64,000 nucleotides of DNA from Pachyseris speciosa (GCA_016490735.1 JAEMWC010000023.1:1904501-1968500), one strand, 5' to 3'; counted from the stretch's first letter, positions 1 through 12,100 are shown. Program-made: numbers and translations. Notes: generated by a model not told the origin, from the letters alone.

Positions 1-220
1 TAAAAATGCCTTTCAAGTTTTATTTATTTAAATCAGACACTTAAGTTATTCGTAGGCTGGCTTGCAAATAGCGAAGAGCTAATCGCGGCAAGCCAGACTG
101 TACAGGGATTAATTTAGACAATTTTCTAAAATAATAAATGAACATTCGATACAACTACAACATGTAAGCATTACGGTCTAGGTAAAATGTAAAGGGGAAA
201 ACTAGAGACTAAACTTGGCT

Positions 221-780
221 TCAGTTGGAAATTTTATTTTTCATCATGTTATTTAAGGTATCTATCTCGGCATGTGCGTTTTCAGTTTCTAGAATTTCAA
301 TTAGTTTTGTTCTAATAGTTTGTTTAAAAGAGTTATTGGATAAGTTTTTGAGGCTAGTTGGTATCCCATTCCAGATTTTAATACCAACACTTGAAAAGGC
401 CTTATTTTGAACATTAGATGCGGCTTGTTTGGTATAAAAATGCTTAGATGTTGATGAGCATGTGCTGTAAGAATGAACACTGGCAATTTTAGAGAATAAA
501 GTTGAAATATTAGTCGGTGAAGAATTAGTATTGATGTTGTACATCAGATTAGCAATTTAATTTCTCATAATATAGGAATTGGAGCGGTAAAAGTTTTCCT
601 TTCGAAAAGGGGTATTGCATGCTCCCTTGGTTGAGCAAAATGAATAAGACGGAGGGCACGTTTTTGAAGGACGAGAACTTCATTTGACAAAAGGCTACAG
701 CTATTGGTTGATTTGGTTCGTTGGGTGCCCTTGATAGCTGGAGAGACGATCCTGATCAAGCTTTAAGTTGAGTGAGAGTA
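221..780 (-). pseudogene. 3' remnant of a non-LTR retrotransposon reverse-transcriptase ORF
   Basis: Two minus-strand reading frames (759-565 and 544-221) read as the far C-terminal part of a LINE ORF2. The first has the typical 'LQKRALRLIHF...PLFER' stretch after the polymerase core. The second has the 'KIWNGIPTSLKNLS..SFK' block that closes many CR1/L2/RTE-like ORF2 proteins. The two are separated by stops and a frame change near 545-565, so the copy is dead. The polymerase core and endonuclease are not present. It lies just upstream of the transporter exons, probably in an intron. The family call rests on remembered motif style and the clade is not resolved. Confidence 0.6.
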
Positions 781-828
781 ATGGTTTCCTTAGTCCAAGT
801 TTAAACTGTCAACCATTTCTCCTTTTAG

Positions 829-2177
829 ATACCAAGATGTTCACACTCAGGCATTATTTCTAGTGAAAGCCAGTGGACAGTGGCTCGGTGCTCGCTTGGA
901 CCTTCTTTCTTCTCTGTTAATCGGTGCAGTTGCTCTTGCAGCAATTCTGGTGTCTCAAGGTGCTGGTAGGTTAAAAGATTTCCGTACTAACAAAAGTATC
1001 ATTCCTCATTCCTCTTCCTACTTTCATCAAGACCCAAGAACAGTGCGTCAGCCAAGTCAGCTTTCTCATGTTTGCAAACACCTCAACAAATCAAACAGTT
1101 TTCTTTTTGTTTTCGTATTGATCATTCCATGGTACAACGTCTATTAGGTAAGAGACGGCTCCTTTTATTGAGAACGATGTTGTTAGAATGGACTACCTTG
1201 AGCGCATGAAGCAGATCTGTAACAAGGTTCATGCGCATCAATGTCACTAGGGAGACGTCACCTAGTTAAATATTTTAATTAGTGACGAATATCATTTTTT
1301 CACCCTAGCCTCTACTGGACTCGCCCTGGCCTACGTCGTCCAAACTGTGGTCTCGACTCAATTCGCTGTCAGAATGACATCAGATGTCGAGAATCTAATG
1401 ACGTCAGTTGAACGAGTCATGACGTACACAATGCTCGACTCTGAGCCTGGATACAAAGAAGTTCAACGTCCCCCTGAAAACTGGCCACGTGAAGGAAACA
1501 TCACATTCCAAGACGTATCAATGACGTACTATCCGGGGGGACCACAAGTTCTGAAAGGAGTCAATGTGAACATAAAAGGAGCAGCAAAGATCGGTATTGC
1601 AGGCCGCACGGGTGCAGGAAAGTCATCTTTTGTGGCAGCTCTCATGCGCATGCCAGACCCTGATGGAGACATTCTTGTCGATGGTGTTCGAATAAAGGAG
1701 ATTAACCTGCGAGCGGCTCGAAGGCACATTTCCGTTTTAGGCCAAAATCCAGTTATTTTCAGTGGATCGCTGAGGGAAAATCTCGATCTCATGGAACAGT
1801 TCCGAGACGCAGATTTATGGCGAGCTTTAGAAGACGTGCAACTCAAAGATCTGGTGGAAAGTCTGGAGGGACAGTTGGATTACGAGTTGTTGGAATATGG
1901 TGCAAATGTCAGTGTAGGAGAGCGGCAGTTAATCTGTTTGGCCCGTGTGCTGCTGCAACAAAACAAGATCATCATCTTGGATGAGCCAACTGCGCATGTG
2001 GATCCAGACACTGAACAAACAATCTGGAGCGTAGTGCGTGAGAAACTGCGAGACTCCACAGTCATCACTATAGCTCATCGTTTGAACACAATTCAAGACT
2101 GCGACAAGCTCTTGGTTGTGGAAAATGGGCAAATTGAAGAATCTGATGGCTTCGTAGCTCTAACATACAGGAAATGA
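829..2177 (+). CDS. ABCC (MRP)-type ABC transporter, last two exons, N-terminus outside window
   Basis: Exon A is 829-965 (acceptor ag at 827-828, donor gt at 966) and exon B is 1309-2177. They join in phase 1. Exon A encodes the end of the second transmembrane domain (YQDVHTQ... then WLGARLDLL and a hydrophobic helix). Exon B gives the last helix and a complete second nucleotide-binding domain. Numbering from the GTG codon at 1347: Walker [10 protein letters not shown] (86-94), Q-loop GQNP (132-135), signature VSVGERQ (188-194), Walker B IIILDEP (208-214), H-loop IAHR (242-245). ABCC exporters pump conjugated organic anions, drugs or nucleotides across the plasma membrane; the substrate here cannot be told. 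It most resembles ABCC4 in my reading. The signature has E where Q is usual, and Walker B ends DEP rather than the usual DEA. The C-terminus (…ALTYRK, stop 2175-2177) is shorter than in typical ABCC4 proteins, which usually continue about 30 residues. Either the terminal exon is divergent or a further exon is skipped. Confidence 0.9.
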
Positions 2178-2301
2178 ACTATCATAAATAACTTAAGATG
2201 TGAGAGATCATCCCAGTTATAAATGATACTTCATCAGTAAAGAAGACAAAGGCTATATTATTCAGCCTTTTACGAAACAACTAAATGACCAGCTCCTTGT
2301 T

Positions 2302-2373
2302 GGCTTGTTCGCTCAGAAGGTAGAGTACGGCTTCGGTGTCGCAGAGGTCATGGGTTCGACTCCCGTAAAAGCC
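2302..2373 (+). pseudogene. tRNA-like sequence (pseudogene or SINE head)
   Basis: A 72-nt stretch folds partly as a tRNA. The acceptor arms GGCTTGT/AAAAGCC pair at 6 of 7 positions, the D stem is GCTC/GAGT, and the T arm ATGGG-TTCGACT-CCCGT is good (B box GGTTCGACTC). The anticodon stem has at least two mismatches and position 33 is C, so it is not a functional tRNA. A T-run (ATTTTT) follows at 2376, like a Pol III terminator. Confidence 0.55.
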
Positions 2374-2692
2374 TGATTTTTCGCGCTTTCTTTTCGTTAC
2401 TACTAAAATAGCGCTAATAACTGCAATGATCTTTCCCATATTCAGTCATTGAACCGCAGTTCTACGTATGAATTTCATATATTCACATTTACGGATCATG
2501 AAATACGATGTCCTCTTTTTTGAAGGAACAAAGTTCCCAGTGGATGGTCTTTTAGTTCCAGTACAATAGAAGTGCCATCGATTACTTGCAAGTCTATATA
2601 TGTAAACAGTCTTCAGGTATGGCGTTTACCAAAAAATTAGTTTGCACCCATACCTGTTAAATTAGTTGTAAAATGTCTTTCTTTTCTTGTTA

Positions 2693-2943
2693 TAGAGCGG
2701 TTTTCAATTGAGTGTCGAAAGTAATTGTGGTCTTGCTTTGGTTTTGCATTGCTTCGCTCTGTGATTGGCCAGCAAAACTCGCTCAATTGTGACTTGCACT
2801 CGCGTATTTTCCCGCGCTTTGCGCCGGCTACATGTAATTGCTTCGTATTCTGATTGGCTTCTTGCACTGCTTACCTCTGTTGTGATTGGTCGGAGTAATT
2901 ACTTTGGGTTTGGTTTTACGACACTCAATTGAAAAGCGCTCTA
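2693..2943. mobile_element. MITE, 251 bp, TSD TTA (PIF/Harbinger-type)
   Basis: Imperfect terminal inverted repeats start TAGAGCGGTTTTCAATTGAG and end with its near-complement CTCAATTGAAAAGCGCTCTA. Both sides are flanked by TTA (2690-2692 and 2944-2946). Several CAAT-like GTGATTGG words lie inside. No coding potential. The 3-bp TTA duplication fits PIF/Harbinger, which is an inference. Confidence 0.75.
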
Positions 2944-3897
2944 TTATTGTGTGTAACGGCTTGTATCATTAAGTTTTACTTGCTTAGAAGTGGGGCTCCA
3001 CACCCAAGACCAATTTGATAGCGATGACGTCACTAAGGTTCTATGGTTCATTTCAACCGCAGTCCGGGATTTGGAAACGTTGCTGGTTTTTAAGGCCGCG
3101 GTCTCTGTGGACCACAGTTAAAGGGTCCGTACATGAAAGAGTTAATGCATATTTGTTTTGGTTTGCTTTCTCCTCCATTTTCTTTGTCTTATTTTACATA
3201 GCGACCATTTGCGCTACTTTTCTTATAATCACAAAACACACATTTTCTTTGGATTACCTCTTTCGTTTCGGTTTCTTTTTCATTCTTGTTAAAAAAGACA
3301 AATTTGGCTGAGAAGTTGGAAGAAGCAGGCCTCAGGACGCTGCGAGTTACACGTCACTAACGTCTGCCTGGAATGAATGCTTCAGTGCTGTGCATTCTTT
3401 CCGTTTCAACTCTCAAATCAAATAAAGAAGCCGTCTCTAGAAGGCATCATCTCAGGCATGAATTTCCACGCTAAATCATTCAATAATTTTGAATAAGGAA
3501 AAAAATAACATGGTGCTGATCGATAAACGAGGATCGACTAAATTCTATGCCAGCTTCCTTTTAGGAGTTCCGCTGATAGGCTATTTATACCATGCTATAG
3601 AAAATACAGCCAATCAGAATACAGGAAAGCCGTTGTATATTTGTCGGTATTCCACCGAATCTTTCACATCGTGCACCGCGTTGCTTGTATAAGGCTTTGT
3701 ATTTTCTAGGGCCTGGTATAACATCGTTATGCGAAGCTTTCACCAAATTGCATTCTCTTTGGATACAAGTAACTCGTGGGATATTCAATGGCTTGTCACT
3801 GGGAAGCATTGCACAACCAGTATAGTTTACATATATTTGATGCATTTACACGCAACAATTTAATTACCTCTAGAAAGAAATTCAATAGGTTAAACTA
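2944..3897. other. intergenic stretch without recognised gene
   Basis: AT-rich DNA with short ORFs (for example 3015-3311 and 3489-3692) that show no motif, no splice context and no codon bias I can recognise. Nothing further supported. Confidence 0.5.
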
Positions 3898-3983
3898 CCG
3901 TAAAGCTCTATTAAGCCCCCCTCTCTAATAAGCTCCCCGTTTGGAAGTCGGTTTTTGTAATAGATCTCCCCTCTCTAATAAGC

Positions 3984-4003
3984 CCCCCCCCCCCCCCCCC
4001 CTT
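3984..4003. repeat. poly-C tract
   Basis: An uninterrupted run of about 19 C residues inside the left end of the 3898-6245 element. It is one of several long C/G homopolymers in the window (also near 4686, 5140, 20555, 46206, 50812, 56678). Confidence 0.9.
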
Positions 4004-4338
4004 GGGACATGAGATTTTGTAATCCACTTCACGCGGCCCTGTTGGTTTGTTTTTTAAACAAATATACATTATAATAAAGTTTCGATATAACGCGCACTCC
4101 GATTGGTTAAAACAGCGTGCCTTATGAGAGTACTGATGCACGGGCAGCTAAGGTGTCACGCAATGGACCCAAATGAAAATCTGAATTTTTCCCCTTGGTT
4201 TTTATTTTGACTCAACCGTCTTGTACGACCTAGAACATGTGTATGAAAACGAGCGGTTAGCCTCAATGGATTTCGAAGATGTTTCTGCGAGTAACACCAC
4301 AAATAACAGCATAAAAAATTAAGGATTAATGTCAAGCG

Positions 4339-4412
4339 TGTTTTCAGAAGTTGCTGAAATTGTCCAAGTCACGCAGCGACGAAGGCAATTTTCAGCAACT
4401 TCTGAAAGCACA
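4339..4412. repeat. hairpin inverted repeat
   Basis: The left arm TTTTCAGAAGTTGCTGAAA is answered by the right arm TTTCAGCAACTTCTGAAA-like sequence (about 4390-4410), with a loop of about 30 nt. No gene. Confidence 0.6.
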
Positions 4413-4658
4413 AGTGGCTTACGAGGACTCATGCTAATTACGTGTTAATAACATAAGGGCAAAATTTTCTTAACATTGCTGAGGCACGTCGAAAAACAGT
4501 CAGCCAAGCGGAGTGAAATCACTCGTTCGCTCGCAAACCAAAACGAGTGTAGATGATTACTATTTACATCCAGTCGAGAGATAAATACGAGTTTCAGTCC
4601 TAAACTAAAGTAACAACAATTAAACCAAATGTTCAAAGCTGAAATTTATTTAATCTTA

Positions 4659-5177
4659 TGCACCTATCAATGTTAGTCCCGAATTGGGGGGGGGGGGGGG
4701 GGGGGGAATACGGAATGAGGTGGGGATTTTGATCGCCATTTCTGAAAACTGAGGAAATATTCATGAAAGACCGTTTCCTAAGCTTGGACTTTGCCATGGC
4801 AAAATGCATGCTGCAATGCTGCCTTCTTGAAAACCGACAGAGCAGACCCTGGATACGAGTGACTTGCCATCATGAAAATACTCAGAAGTCCCTGTGAGGC
4901 ACGAACAAGATTGAGGAAAGACAGGTAATGAAATTTGCCCAATCTGTTGTTACTATAAACCATCGGTTTCTATCTGTGTTTTTTCCACGTTCCCGTTGTT
5001 AAAAGGAAAAACTGAGATTTTTAAACCTGGATCTCAATCCCTACAGTAGGGAACTTTGAACTCGAATCGTTACGTCAAGGGTGGGGAGGTTTGACACAAA
5101 ATTTGCGTTTCAGATCAAAGTCCCCACCCTATCCCGTATCCCCCCCCCCCCCCTCGGGACTAACATTGATAGGTGCA
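4659..5177. mobile_element. 519-bp foldback element bounded internally by poly-G and poly-C
   Basis: Left end TGCACCTATCAATGTTAGTC is mirrored at the right by GACTAACATTGATAGGTGCA. Immediately inside the left end is a run of about 20 G (near 4686-4705) and inside the right end a run of about 14 C (near 5140-5153), so the homopolymers are part of the inverted repeats. The left flank is TTA and the right ATA, an imperfect 3-bp duplication. No ORF of note. Confidence 0.7.
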
Positions 5178-5849
5178 ATAATTCACCCGTCGTTGTAGAG
5201 GTTTCCATCACTTGAAAAAACACATCCGCTTAAAAAACACGCATCGGTAAACATAGCAAATGGATTGTCCAAAGAAAGAACTTCGTCCTCCAAGTTTGAG
5301 CTACCCGTTTCACCATTAATGGTAAACTGTTCTGTGAACCTTTCTGGTGAGCTGCAAGATGCCGTGTAATCATCATTTTGTTTTTCAACCACACAATCCC
5401 GCTACGCCGGGCGCCATGCAAGCCGATCCAAGTTTTAAGCTTTTCACGAGTAAAATCTTGTGCACTTTCTTTTTTCACTCGAAAATTCACCTTCCTGAGT
5501 ATCTTTTAAAACTAGCTCTTGATCATTACGCCTTTTTTAGTGAATGCATGAGCCAAAATTCCCACGAATTTCACTGAACAATTTGCTTTTCGATAGTGAT
5601 TTTAGACTAAAAAACAACTTGCACTTTGATGGTTTCTGAACTTTGATGGTTTGACATTTTGACAGCTTTGGTCGTGTTTAACCAATGAAATGTATTGCGC
5701 CATTGTAATAAGGATTGTGATTGGCCTGTTTTAGCGTGCCTTATGAGAGTACAGACGCACGGCTGACGCCACTCGTAGGATTTGAAAACTAAAGTTTTCC
5801 GAAAATTTTAGCCGAATACGTGAGGAAATTAAGAAATTCGTTATTATAA

Positions 5850-6038
5850 AACAAATAAAAAAGCCTTAACCGTGCTTTGTTCTGTTATAAGGCACGCAAG
5901 GAAGTGACGAGAGCACTCAAGAAGTAGGAAGAAGCACGAGCCGCAAGCGAGTTCTTCTAACTACTTCTTGAGTGCTCTCGTCACTTCCTTGAGTGCCTTA
6001 TAACAGAACAAAGCACGGTTAAGGCTTTTTTATTTGTT
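5850..6038. repeat. large near-perfect palindrome (arms about 76 bp)
   Basis: Arm 5850-5926 is repeated in inverted orientation at 5962-6038, with a 35-bp loop. The only clear mismatch is at the GCA/TGA step beside AAGG. It would extrude a stable cruciform or give a long hairpin RNA. It starts and ends AACAAAT/ATTTGTT. No coding content. Probably a foldback transposon nested in the 3898-6245 element. Confidence 0.8.
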
Positions 6039-6483
6039 AAGTAAAACACATAATACTGTTTGCCGCTCTTTAATAAATAATAGAGTTTCACTGCAGTTTT
6101 TTGAGTTTTTTCCAAAATATATATATATTTTAAGAAGAATGCGGCGAGTTTTAGATGTAAAATAAGCCCCCCTCCCTAATACGTCTCCCGTTAATGAGGC
6201 TTGAAATTAAATAAGGCCCCCGGGGGCTTAATAGAGCTTTTACGGTAATGCTAATCAGTTGTTGCCCTAGCCCTGGCGGAGAGCTAACACTAGAAACTTC
6301 CCGGCTCTCTCTAGTTTACCCTATTACCAACTCGAGTGATAAGGTGCAAAGTTGGCCGACCGGGACAACTTTGAGATAAAGCTTTTACTTTGTCTTACGC
6401 ACGAAGCAAAAAAAACGGAAATAGCTACTGATATACGAATTTCCTTGTTGTAAGAATTCTTAGTACTAAAATGTTACATTATA

Positions 6484-6625
6484 CACTTAATGTATGGTCC
6501 CGAGGGAAACAGTTAGTTTTGTTTTCCCGAGAGTCCTGATGTTTCCCGAGACGAAGTCGAGGGAAACATCAGGACTCGAGGGAAAACAAAACTAACTAGT
6601 TTCCCGAGGGATCATACATTAAGTG
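6484..6625. repeat. large palindrome built on CCCGAGGGAAA words
   Basis: Arms of about 67 bp (6484-6550 and about 6557-6625) begin and end CACTTAATGTAT/ATACATTAAGTG. The word TTTCCCGAG or its complement occurs several times within each arm, so the palindrome has an internal repeat period. No gene. Confidence 0.75.
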
Positions 6626-7650
6626 CTTTGTTATATACCGAGACTTTCCTTCAACAATCACAGCAAAATAAACTGACAAACAAACAAAGACGGCATTTAA
6701 TACAAAAACACGTCTTTATTCACAAGCCTGCCGAATGAATAATTTACAAACGTTTAAAAGTACCTGAAAAAGTAGAACATGCTTTTCTTGTATTTTCCGA
6801 ATCTTTTCCTCCTATTAGATGCTGAATTTCTTCGGCTGATACTTGAGAAAAACGTTTTCTTTTAGTCTCGGGTTCCATAACGTTTGTATTATCGTTGGTT
6901 TATAAAACTGAAAACTGGCAATGGTTTTCAGGTCCGCCTCGTCAATCAAGCTGACGTGAGCACGTGCTGAAGATCATGCCACTTTGTAGTCATGCACTAA
7001 TCACGTGCTGCTGTATCCGGGCACGCGGGCAACAATTGGGGAATTGTATCCCGGTCGGGATACATTTGAATTTGGTCAGGGGCACGTGACCAAGAATCAA
7101 CCAATCGCAGTACTCCTTTTGTTGAGTGAAAGTGTAGGTATATAACAATATCCATTGTATTAAACAGTACAATTGTTGTATTACTTGTTTGTTCTATGGT
7201 TTCTGAAATTTGCAAAAGCTTAAGCGCCCGTAAACAGACTTAAAGGTTTACCGTCATCCAGTTTTCATCAAGTTCAGTATACTCAAAGAAATTCAAGTAC
7301 GTTATTCAGACTTCGTTGCCAAAAAATAGCCATTTGAGACCGCTTAGCCTTGGATTACGCCAAAAACAAGCTTCCCTCCCATTTAAATGTATCAACAACG
7401 CTAAGGAAACCACAGTCAAGGCAAAGCGATTTTCACATACGACATTCGTTTATTACCATCTTTTTCCGTGCTCCAGTTTTAGCAATATGCGCTACAAATC
7501 TGGAACTGCAATGACTGAAATGTTCAATGAGGTAACCCGTAATTTTAATGACACTGTCTAGTTGATGAGGGATGGAGTTTAGACTCCTTATCTACTGACA
7601 GCCTGAAAGGAATTCTGGGAAGTCAACAATATTTTTGTAAAAGAACAATA
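6626..7650. other. intergenic stretch without recognised gene
   Basis: Contains short overlapping ORFs on both strands (6990-7215 minus, 7316-7561 plus) with no recognisable protein features. Nothing further supported. Confidence 0.45.
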
Positions 7651-7858
7651 GGACCGTTTATACGAGAGAAAATAAGCCGCGGCTTACGTAAGACGCGAAA
7701 GGAACCATTTATACGGGTAAAAACTCCTAGGCCAGGTTAAGCCGCAGCTTGAGAAAGCCGTGAACGTAGATTTTGTACCATTTAAACGGAGTGTTCGCGT
7801 CTTACGTAAGCCGTGGCCAGAGTAAGCCGCGGCTTATTTTCTCTCGTATAAACGACCC
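7651..7858. mobile_element. 208-bp MITE with CGCGGCTTA subterminal repeats, TA target site
   Basis: The TIRs read GG(A/G)(C/T)CGTTTATACGAGAG and continue AAAATAAGCCGCGGCTTA on both sides. The flanks are TA (7649-7650, 7859-7860). The self-complementary words TAAGCCGCGGCTTA and CTTACGTAAG recur inside, so the element is a chain of small palindromes. No coding capacity. Confidence 0.75.
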
Positions 7859-7871
7859 TAATCGTCAGTGT

Positions 7872-7943
7872 CCGGACAGGACTCGAACCTTCGACTTCGC
7901 TGACTAACCTCTCTTTTTAACCACAAGACTACCACATCGCCGG
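7872..7943 (-). pseudogene. tRNA-derived sequence (SINE head), minus strand
   Basis: On the minus strand there is an A-box-like TGTGGTAGTCTTGTGGTTAA and a good B box (GGTTCGAGTCC) with closing stem TCCGG/CCGGC. The anticodon arm is poor. It reads as a tRNA-derived repeat. Confidence 0.5.
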
Positions 7944-8174
7944 TTGCACAAACTTCAATCTTGAAACATAATATAATTCATGCGCTCATTCTACACCCTG
8001 TTGTAAACTTATATAATCTAAGAAATAATTTTAGCAAGTAAATGAAAAAGGTCTATCACCAGACCTCAACAAAAAGCTAATCGTTTGAAACCAGTGCACA
8101 GGCTAATCACTGTAGATCAGTGATATTCGCTATGCCAGACTCTAATGAAAACCTAGTTATACAATTCCCCGTCA

Positions 8175-8240
8175 TCTTTTGTCTAGTGGTAAGAAGTTGT
8201 TCCTTCTAGCGGGAGTTCCGGGTTCAAATAAAGGCCAAAT
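8175..8240 (+). pseudogene. degenerate tRNA-like sequence
   Basis: TTTGTCTAGTGGTAAGAAG resembles a D arm/A box and GGGTTCAAATAA a degraded B box, correctly spaced. The arms do not close well. Probably a worn SINE. Confidence 0.35.
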
Positions 8241-9128
8241 AACATGGAAACTGTCTTTTATTTTTTTTCTGAGCAATTTACAAATTTGACGATAATCGTT
8301 GATTCAGAGAGGAGATAATGTTGATCAAATTGTCGTGATCTCGCTGAAGCTTTTCCTTCAAAACTACAGTAGCGTGGGCTAATCACCAGTCTTTAGCATG
8401 CACTGGGAATGCGAGAGAACAAGAAAGAGAAGCGGAAAACGGAACCCATTCCATTACACGGCCCGACTAAACAGCCCCTTGGTGAATTTTGCATGTACGT
8501 CAATTTAAGCCTGGAATTTCTTTTCGTTTCATTGAATGGCTGTCAACATTATGGTTGGTAACGCTGTTCAAAAATCTGAACCTAAGAGGACTGAACCTTG
8601 CCATGAGAGGGTTTGAAGGTAGAAAAAAAATAGCAATAAATAAATAAACAAACAAACAAACAAACAAATAAATAAATGGTTATTACTTGGTCCTATTTTT
8701 CTTTAGTCTCTAGCCTTCGTTTTTATGACATTTTCTTTTCGTTGGCTAAGTAGCGAATGTTTGGTTGCCATGAGTCTCGAGAAAGCGAGAGGCTACGGAA
8801 TAATATTTCAAAGGCGTATGCTTTAATTCCGCTCTCTCAGGGAGCATCTTACGACTCCACACTTGATATTGAGGAGTGAGAAATAACAATATAGAAGACT
8901 TAACAGTTTATTCACAACATGAATGTACATGCGTTTTTTACAAAACGAAGGCTTCCACAGCAACTGAGATATCAAGTATAGTTTGTCAGTCAAACATTTA
9001 ACACTTAATGACTGGTCCCTCAAAAGTCAGTAGATGTCATTTCTTTTGCGTTTCCAAAAAGCAACTTTCTATGGCAGGGCCGGTCATGGAAACTCGTGAT
9101 GTCATTCAGTGAACTTGTCCCACAAGCT
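8241..9128. other. intergenic stretch between the convergent ABCC and LRR genes
   Basis: Holds a simple repeat at about 8634-8680 (AAATA/AAACA units). No gene is seen. Confidence 0.45.
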
Positions 9129-12100
9129 TCAGCTTTTCTCAGGGTGAAAGTGCTCCGCAGCAAATGCTCGGGCCTCAGCTATTCTTGCTCGGCTAAAGAA
9201 CGCAGAAAACAAAAGTCAACGAAAAAGATTTTTGAGTGAAAAATCATCATTGTCTCCCCACTAACCTGCTGCATCGGCTTGTAGGTCGGCCCTCCCCAGC
9301 GGTGTTCGGTCGGGATACATTCACTGAGTCAGAATCAAACATTGCCGCCTCTGAAACACCAGAATTTGCAACTATATCACAACGGTATATTTTGAAATCG
9401 TCTTCACTTTAATGCCCCATCCTTGCATAACCAATTCAAAAGACACTGATACACCTATACATCAATTTCTTTTGGCCAGATAAAGGCATGAAGCACTCAG
9501 GTTCCCTGCGATAGTTCTTAAAGCGAGCCACGGCTCCTTCATCCCCAACTATTGTGAAAGCCTGGAACGGTATAAAGTCAACTGAAGTTTCGGCAGAACG
9601 GGTAATGGCTTGGGTTGGGTTTGCTCTGGGTTTTGAGCGACTCCCTGTGTGCGGATACACGCAGACAAATTACCCAAGGGGAAAGTGATTTCCCTGCGTC
9701 TGGCAATCATTGTGATTGGTTGAGCCGCTTTGGGGTCTCGATAACCATAAGACTCATACGACTTACAGTCTGGATTGTCATGGACAATTCTTTTGTTCTT
9801 TTTGACGTATCCATGGAAATTACCCGGAGGCAATTTCACTTTGGGAAAGTGGTTACACATTTACCCAAGGGCAACATGGCCATTGTAACCGCGCCAAATA
9901 ACCGCCATTATGAGAGAAAGGATTTGTTTCAAGGCGGCGAAAAATTTCCCCACGCACTTCCGAAGCCAGTTTCTTGTGTGTCCTATCCTACCTGATAAAG
10001 GCCGCTTGTGAGAGTTGGTGTTAATCTCCAAAGGTAGCGATTCAAACAGATCTTTTACGATGCCAAACCTGAAGAAATAAACCAGAAGTTAGCCTCCTTC
10101 GCAGCCGTTTTCTGGGATGTCACGCAACGCTTCCCCAAACAGGATATAATATGCGACTAATGATAAACGCGGGAAAACATGTAGCCGCTGAGCTTTAAGG
10201 CGCGGTAATACGGGTAACAAATTCGTACAACTTTTCGCGCAACATTGTTGCGGTACGAGTTGAAGAGCGATGTTGCCCGTTTTACCATTTGCGTGAGCAA
10301 CTTGTCGCGCAACAATTGCTGTCGTTTCATGTTGCAATCGTCATGATAAAATCCTGTTTTGTGATTGGTCCAGAACTCGGCAGATCGTCAAAGATGGCGG
10401 TCGCTCTTCAGAAAAAGCGTGCGGTGCTATTTTTCTTTTATGTTTGGCAGACGACGTAAATCACGAAACAGTAAAACAACGGAAAAAGAAGAGAATCACT
10501 AGTGAATAGATTCAGCGACGAGAAGAAAAGGGAATTTTTCATCAATTTGTGCAAGAACTTACACTTGAAGATCACGAGTCGTATCGCAACTTCTTCCGTC
10601 TGACAAGAGCACAATTTTGCTTTGTCGCAGAAGAACTGAGAACCATACTTGAGAAGCAGCCGCTACCATTTCCTATCAACAGGTGCGAAACGCGGGAAAA
10701 CATGAAACCGGCGCCAAACGCGGGAAAACAATAAGTAACCGGTGCGAAACGCGGGAAAACATGAAACCGGCGCCAAACGCGGGAAAACAATAAGTAACCG
10801 GTGCGAAACGCGGGAAAAACGGGAAATAGACACGATTAGTTTGGGTTGGGAAAACATAACAGCAAAAATTAGTTACCAAAAGAGCGTACCATGAGTGCCC
10901 TCACCTTGACGCGATTGAAGCCTCAAAGGATTCTTGTTCCAGTAATGTAGCTTTTATTTGTTCTTCCACTTGCTTTGCACTGAGAACTGTGAGAAAATAA
11001 TAAATACGAACCTCAAGAGCCGTATGCTGCAGGAGTGGCGATTACTCAGTTTAATAGGGAGCTAAGCAACGACGACGATGACGGCAACGAAAACGTTATT
11101 TCGAAATAGAACTTCTCGTTTTTGTAACTCTTTGACGATTATTCCAAATTGTTTAACTATATAAAATGCCGGCGAACTGTCCAGGGACTAAATTGCTATC
11201 AACGACGTCAAAGTAAGGGAATAGAAAGAAAACTCACGTTCTCGCTTTACATAAAATTTGGTCATTTCACGTTGCTGTTTTGCAGAGGACGGCAAAGAAA
11301 TGTACCAAAATGTAAAACGCACGCGCAGAGCAATTTTTTTGCTCATTAAGGCCCCGTCCACTTGTATCCGGATATTTTTAAATCCACAACTTTTTCTTTC
11401 TGGATTCAAAAATTTCCACGTCCACACGTAACGTCTTCAAATAGAACAATAGGCTGATTTAGCAACAGCACGGGAACGTCATTTGAGGACGCGAGAGCGC
11501 GCGGAAAAGACTGAACATGACTTCCGGTGCTCAATTTGCTGCTCTGCCATTGGTCAGCCGGTTTTTAGATCTGCGCGCGCCGTTGTCAAGAAGTCCCCGT
11601 TGTCTTTGCTAAATCAGCCTAATTTGTCGGTCCACACGTATCCTCCACGTATCCGGATTCGTTCTAGTATCCAGGACTCCTCTGTAACTATTGTCAACAA
11701 AGCATGCGCCATTAGGCGTGCGAGTTGATGGCAACGCCACCGGATTTGAAAATATCTGGATTCGACCGTCCACACGATTCCAAATTCTTTGCGGATTCAC
11801 AAATTTCCACTCTGGAGAATGGGTTAAAAATGAGGATTTGCATGAAAAGTATCCGGATACGTGTGGACGGAAGGCGAATCCGGAAAGAAAAAGTTGCGGA
11901 TTAAAAAATATCGGGATATGTGTTGACGGGGCCTAAGCCTATTGTTTTGAGACGTTCTCGTTGCCGTCGTCGTCCATGTTGCTTAAAGGCCCGGGCAAAC
12001 GGCTTCAACATTTGCTTCAACATCCGTCCGATTTTGTTGAACAGCGATGTAGAAACCGTTTTCCAACCCCTTTCAACCCTGTTGAAACATGGTGAATGAG

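Larger units (their letters stand above)
3898..6245. mobile_element. 2.35-kb TIR element, TA target site, with elements nested inside
   Basis: Ends are CCGTAAAGCTCTATTAAGCC on the left and the near-complement GGCTTAATAGAGCTTTTACGG on the right, followed by C/G-rich AAGCCCCC tracts. Both ends abut TA (3896-3897, 6246-6247). No transposase is readable. Inside are a hairpin (4339-4412), a second TIR element (4659-5177) and a large palindrome (5850-6038). A 50-bp motif around GCGTGCCTTATGAGAGTAC occurs near 4116 and again near 5732, so part of the interior is duplicated. Confidence 0.65.

Noticed and set aside
2302..2373. Functional tRNA gene
   Set aside because: The anticodon stem has mismatches and position 33 is not U; same defect in the other tRNA-like sequences of the window.
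10680..10830. CRISPR-like array of 59-bp units
   Set aside because: Units are plain tandem duplicates without unique spacers, in an animal intron.
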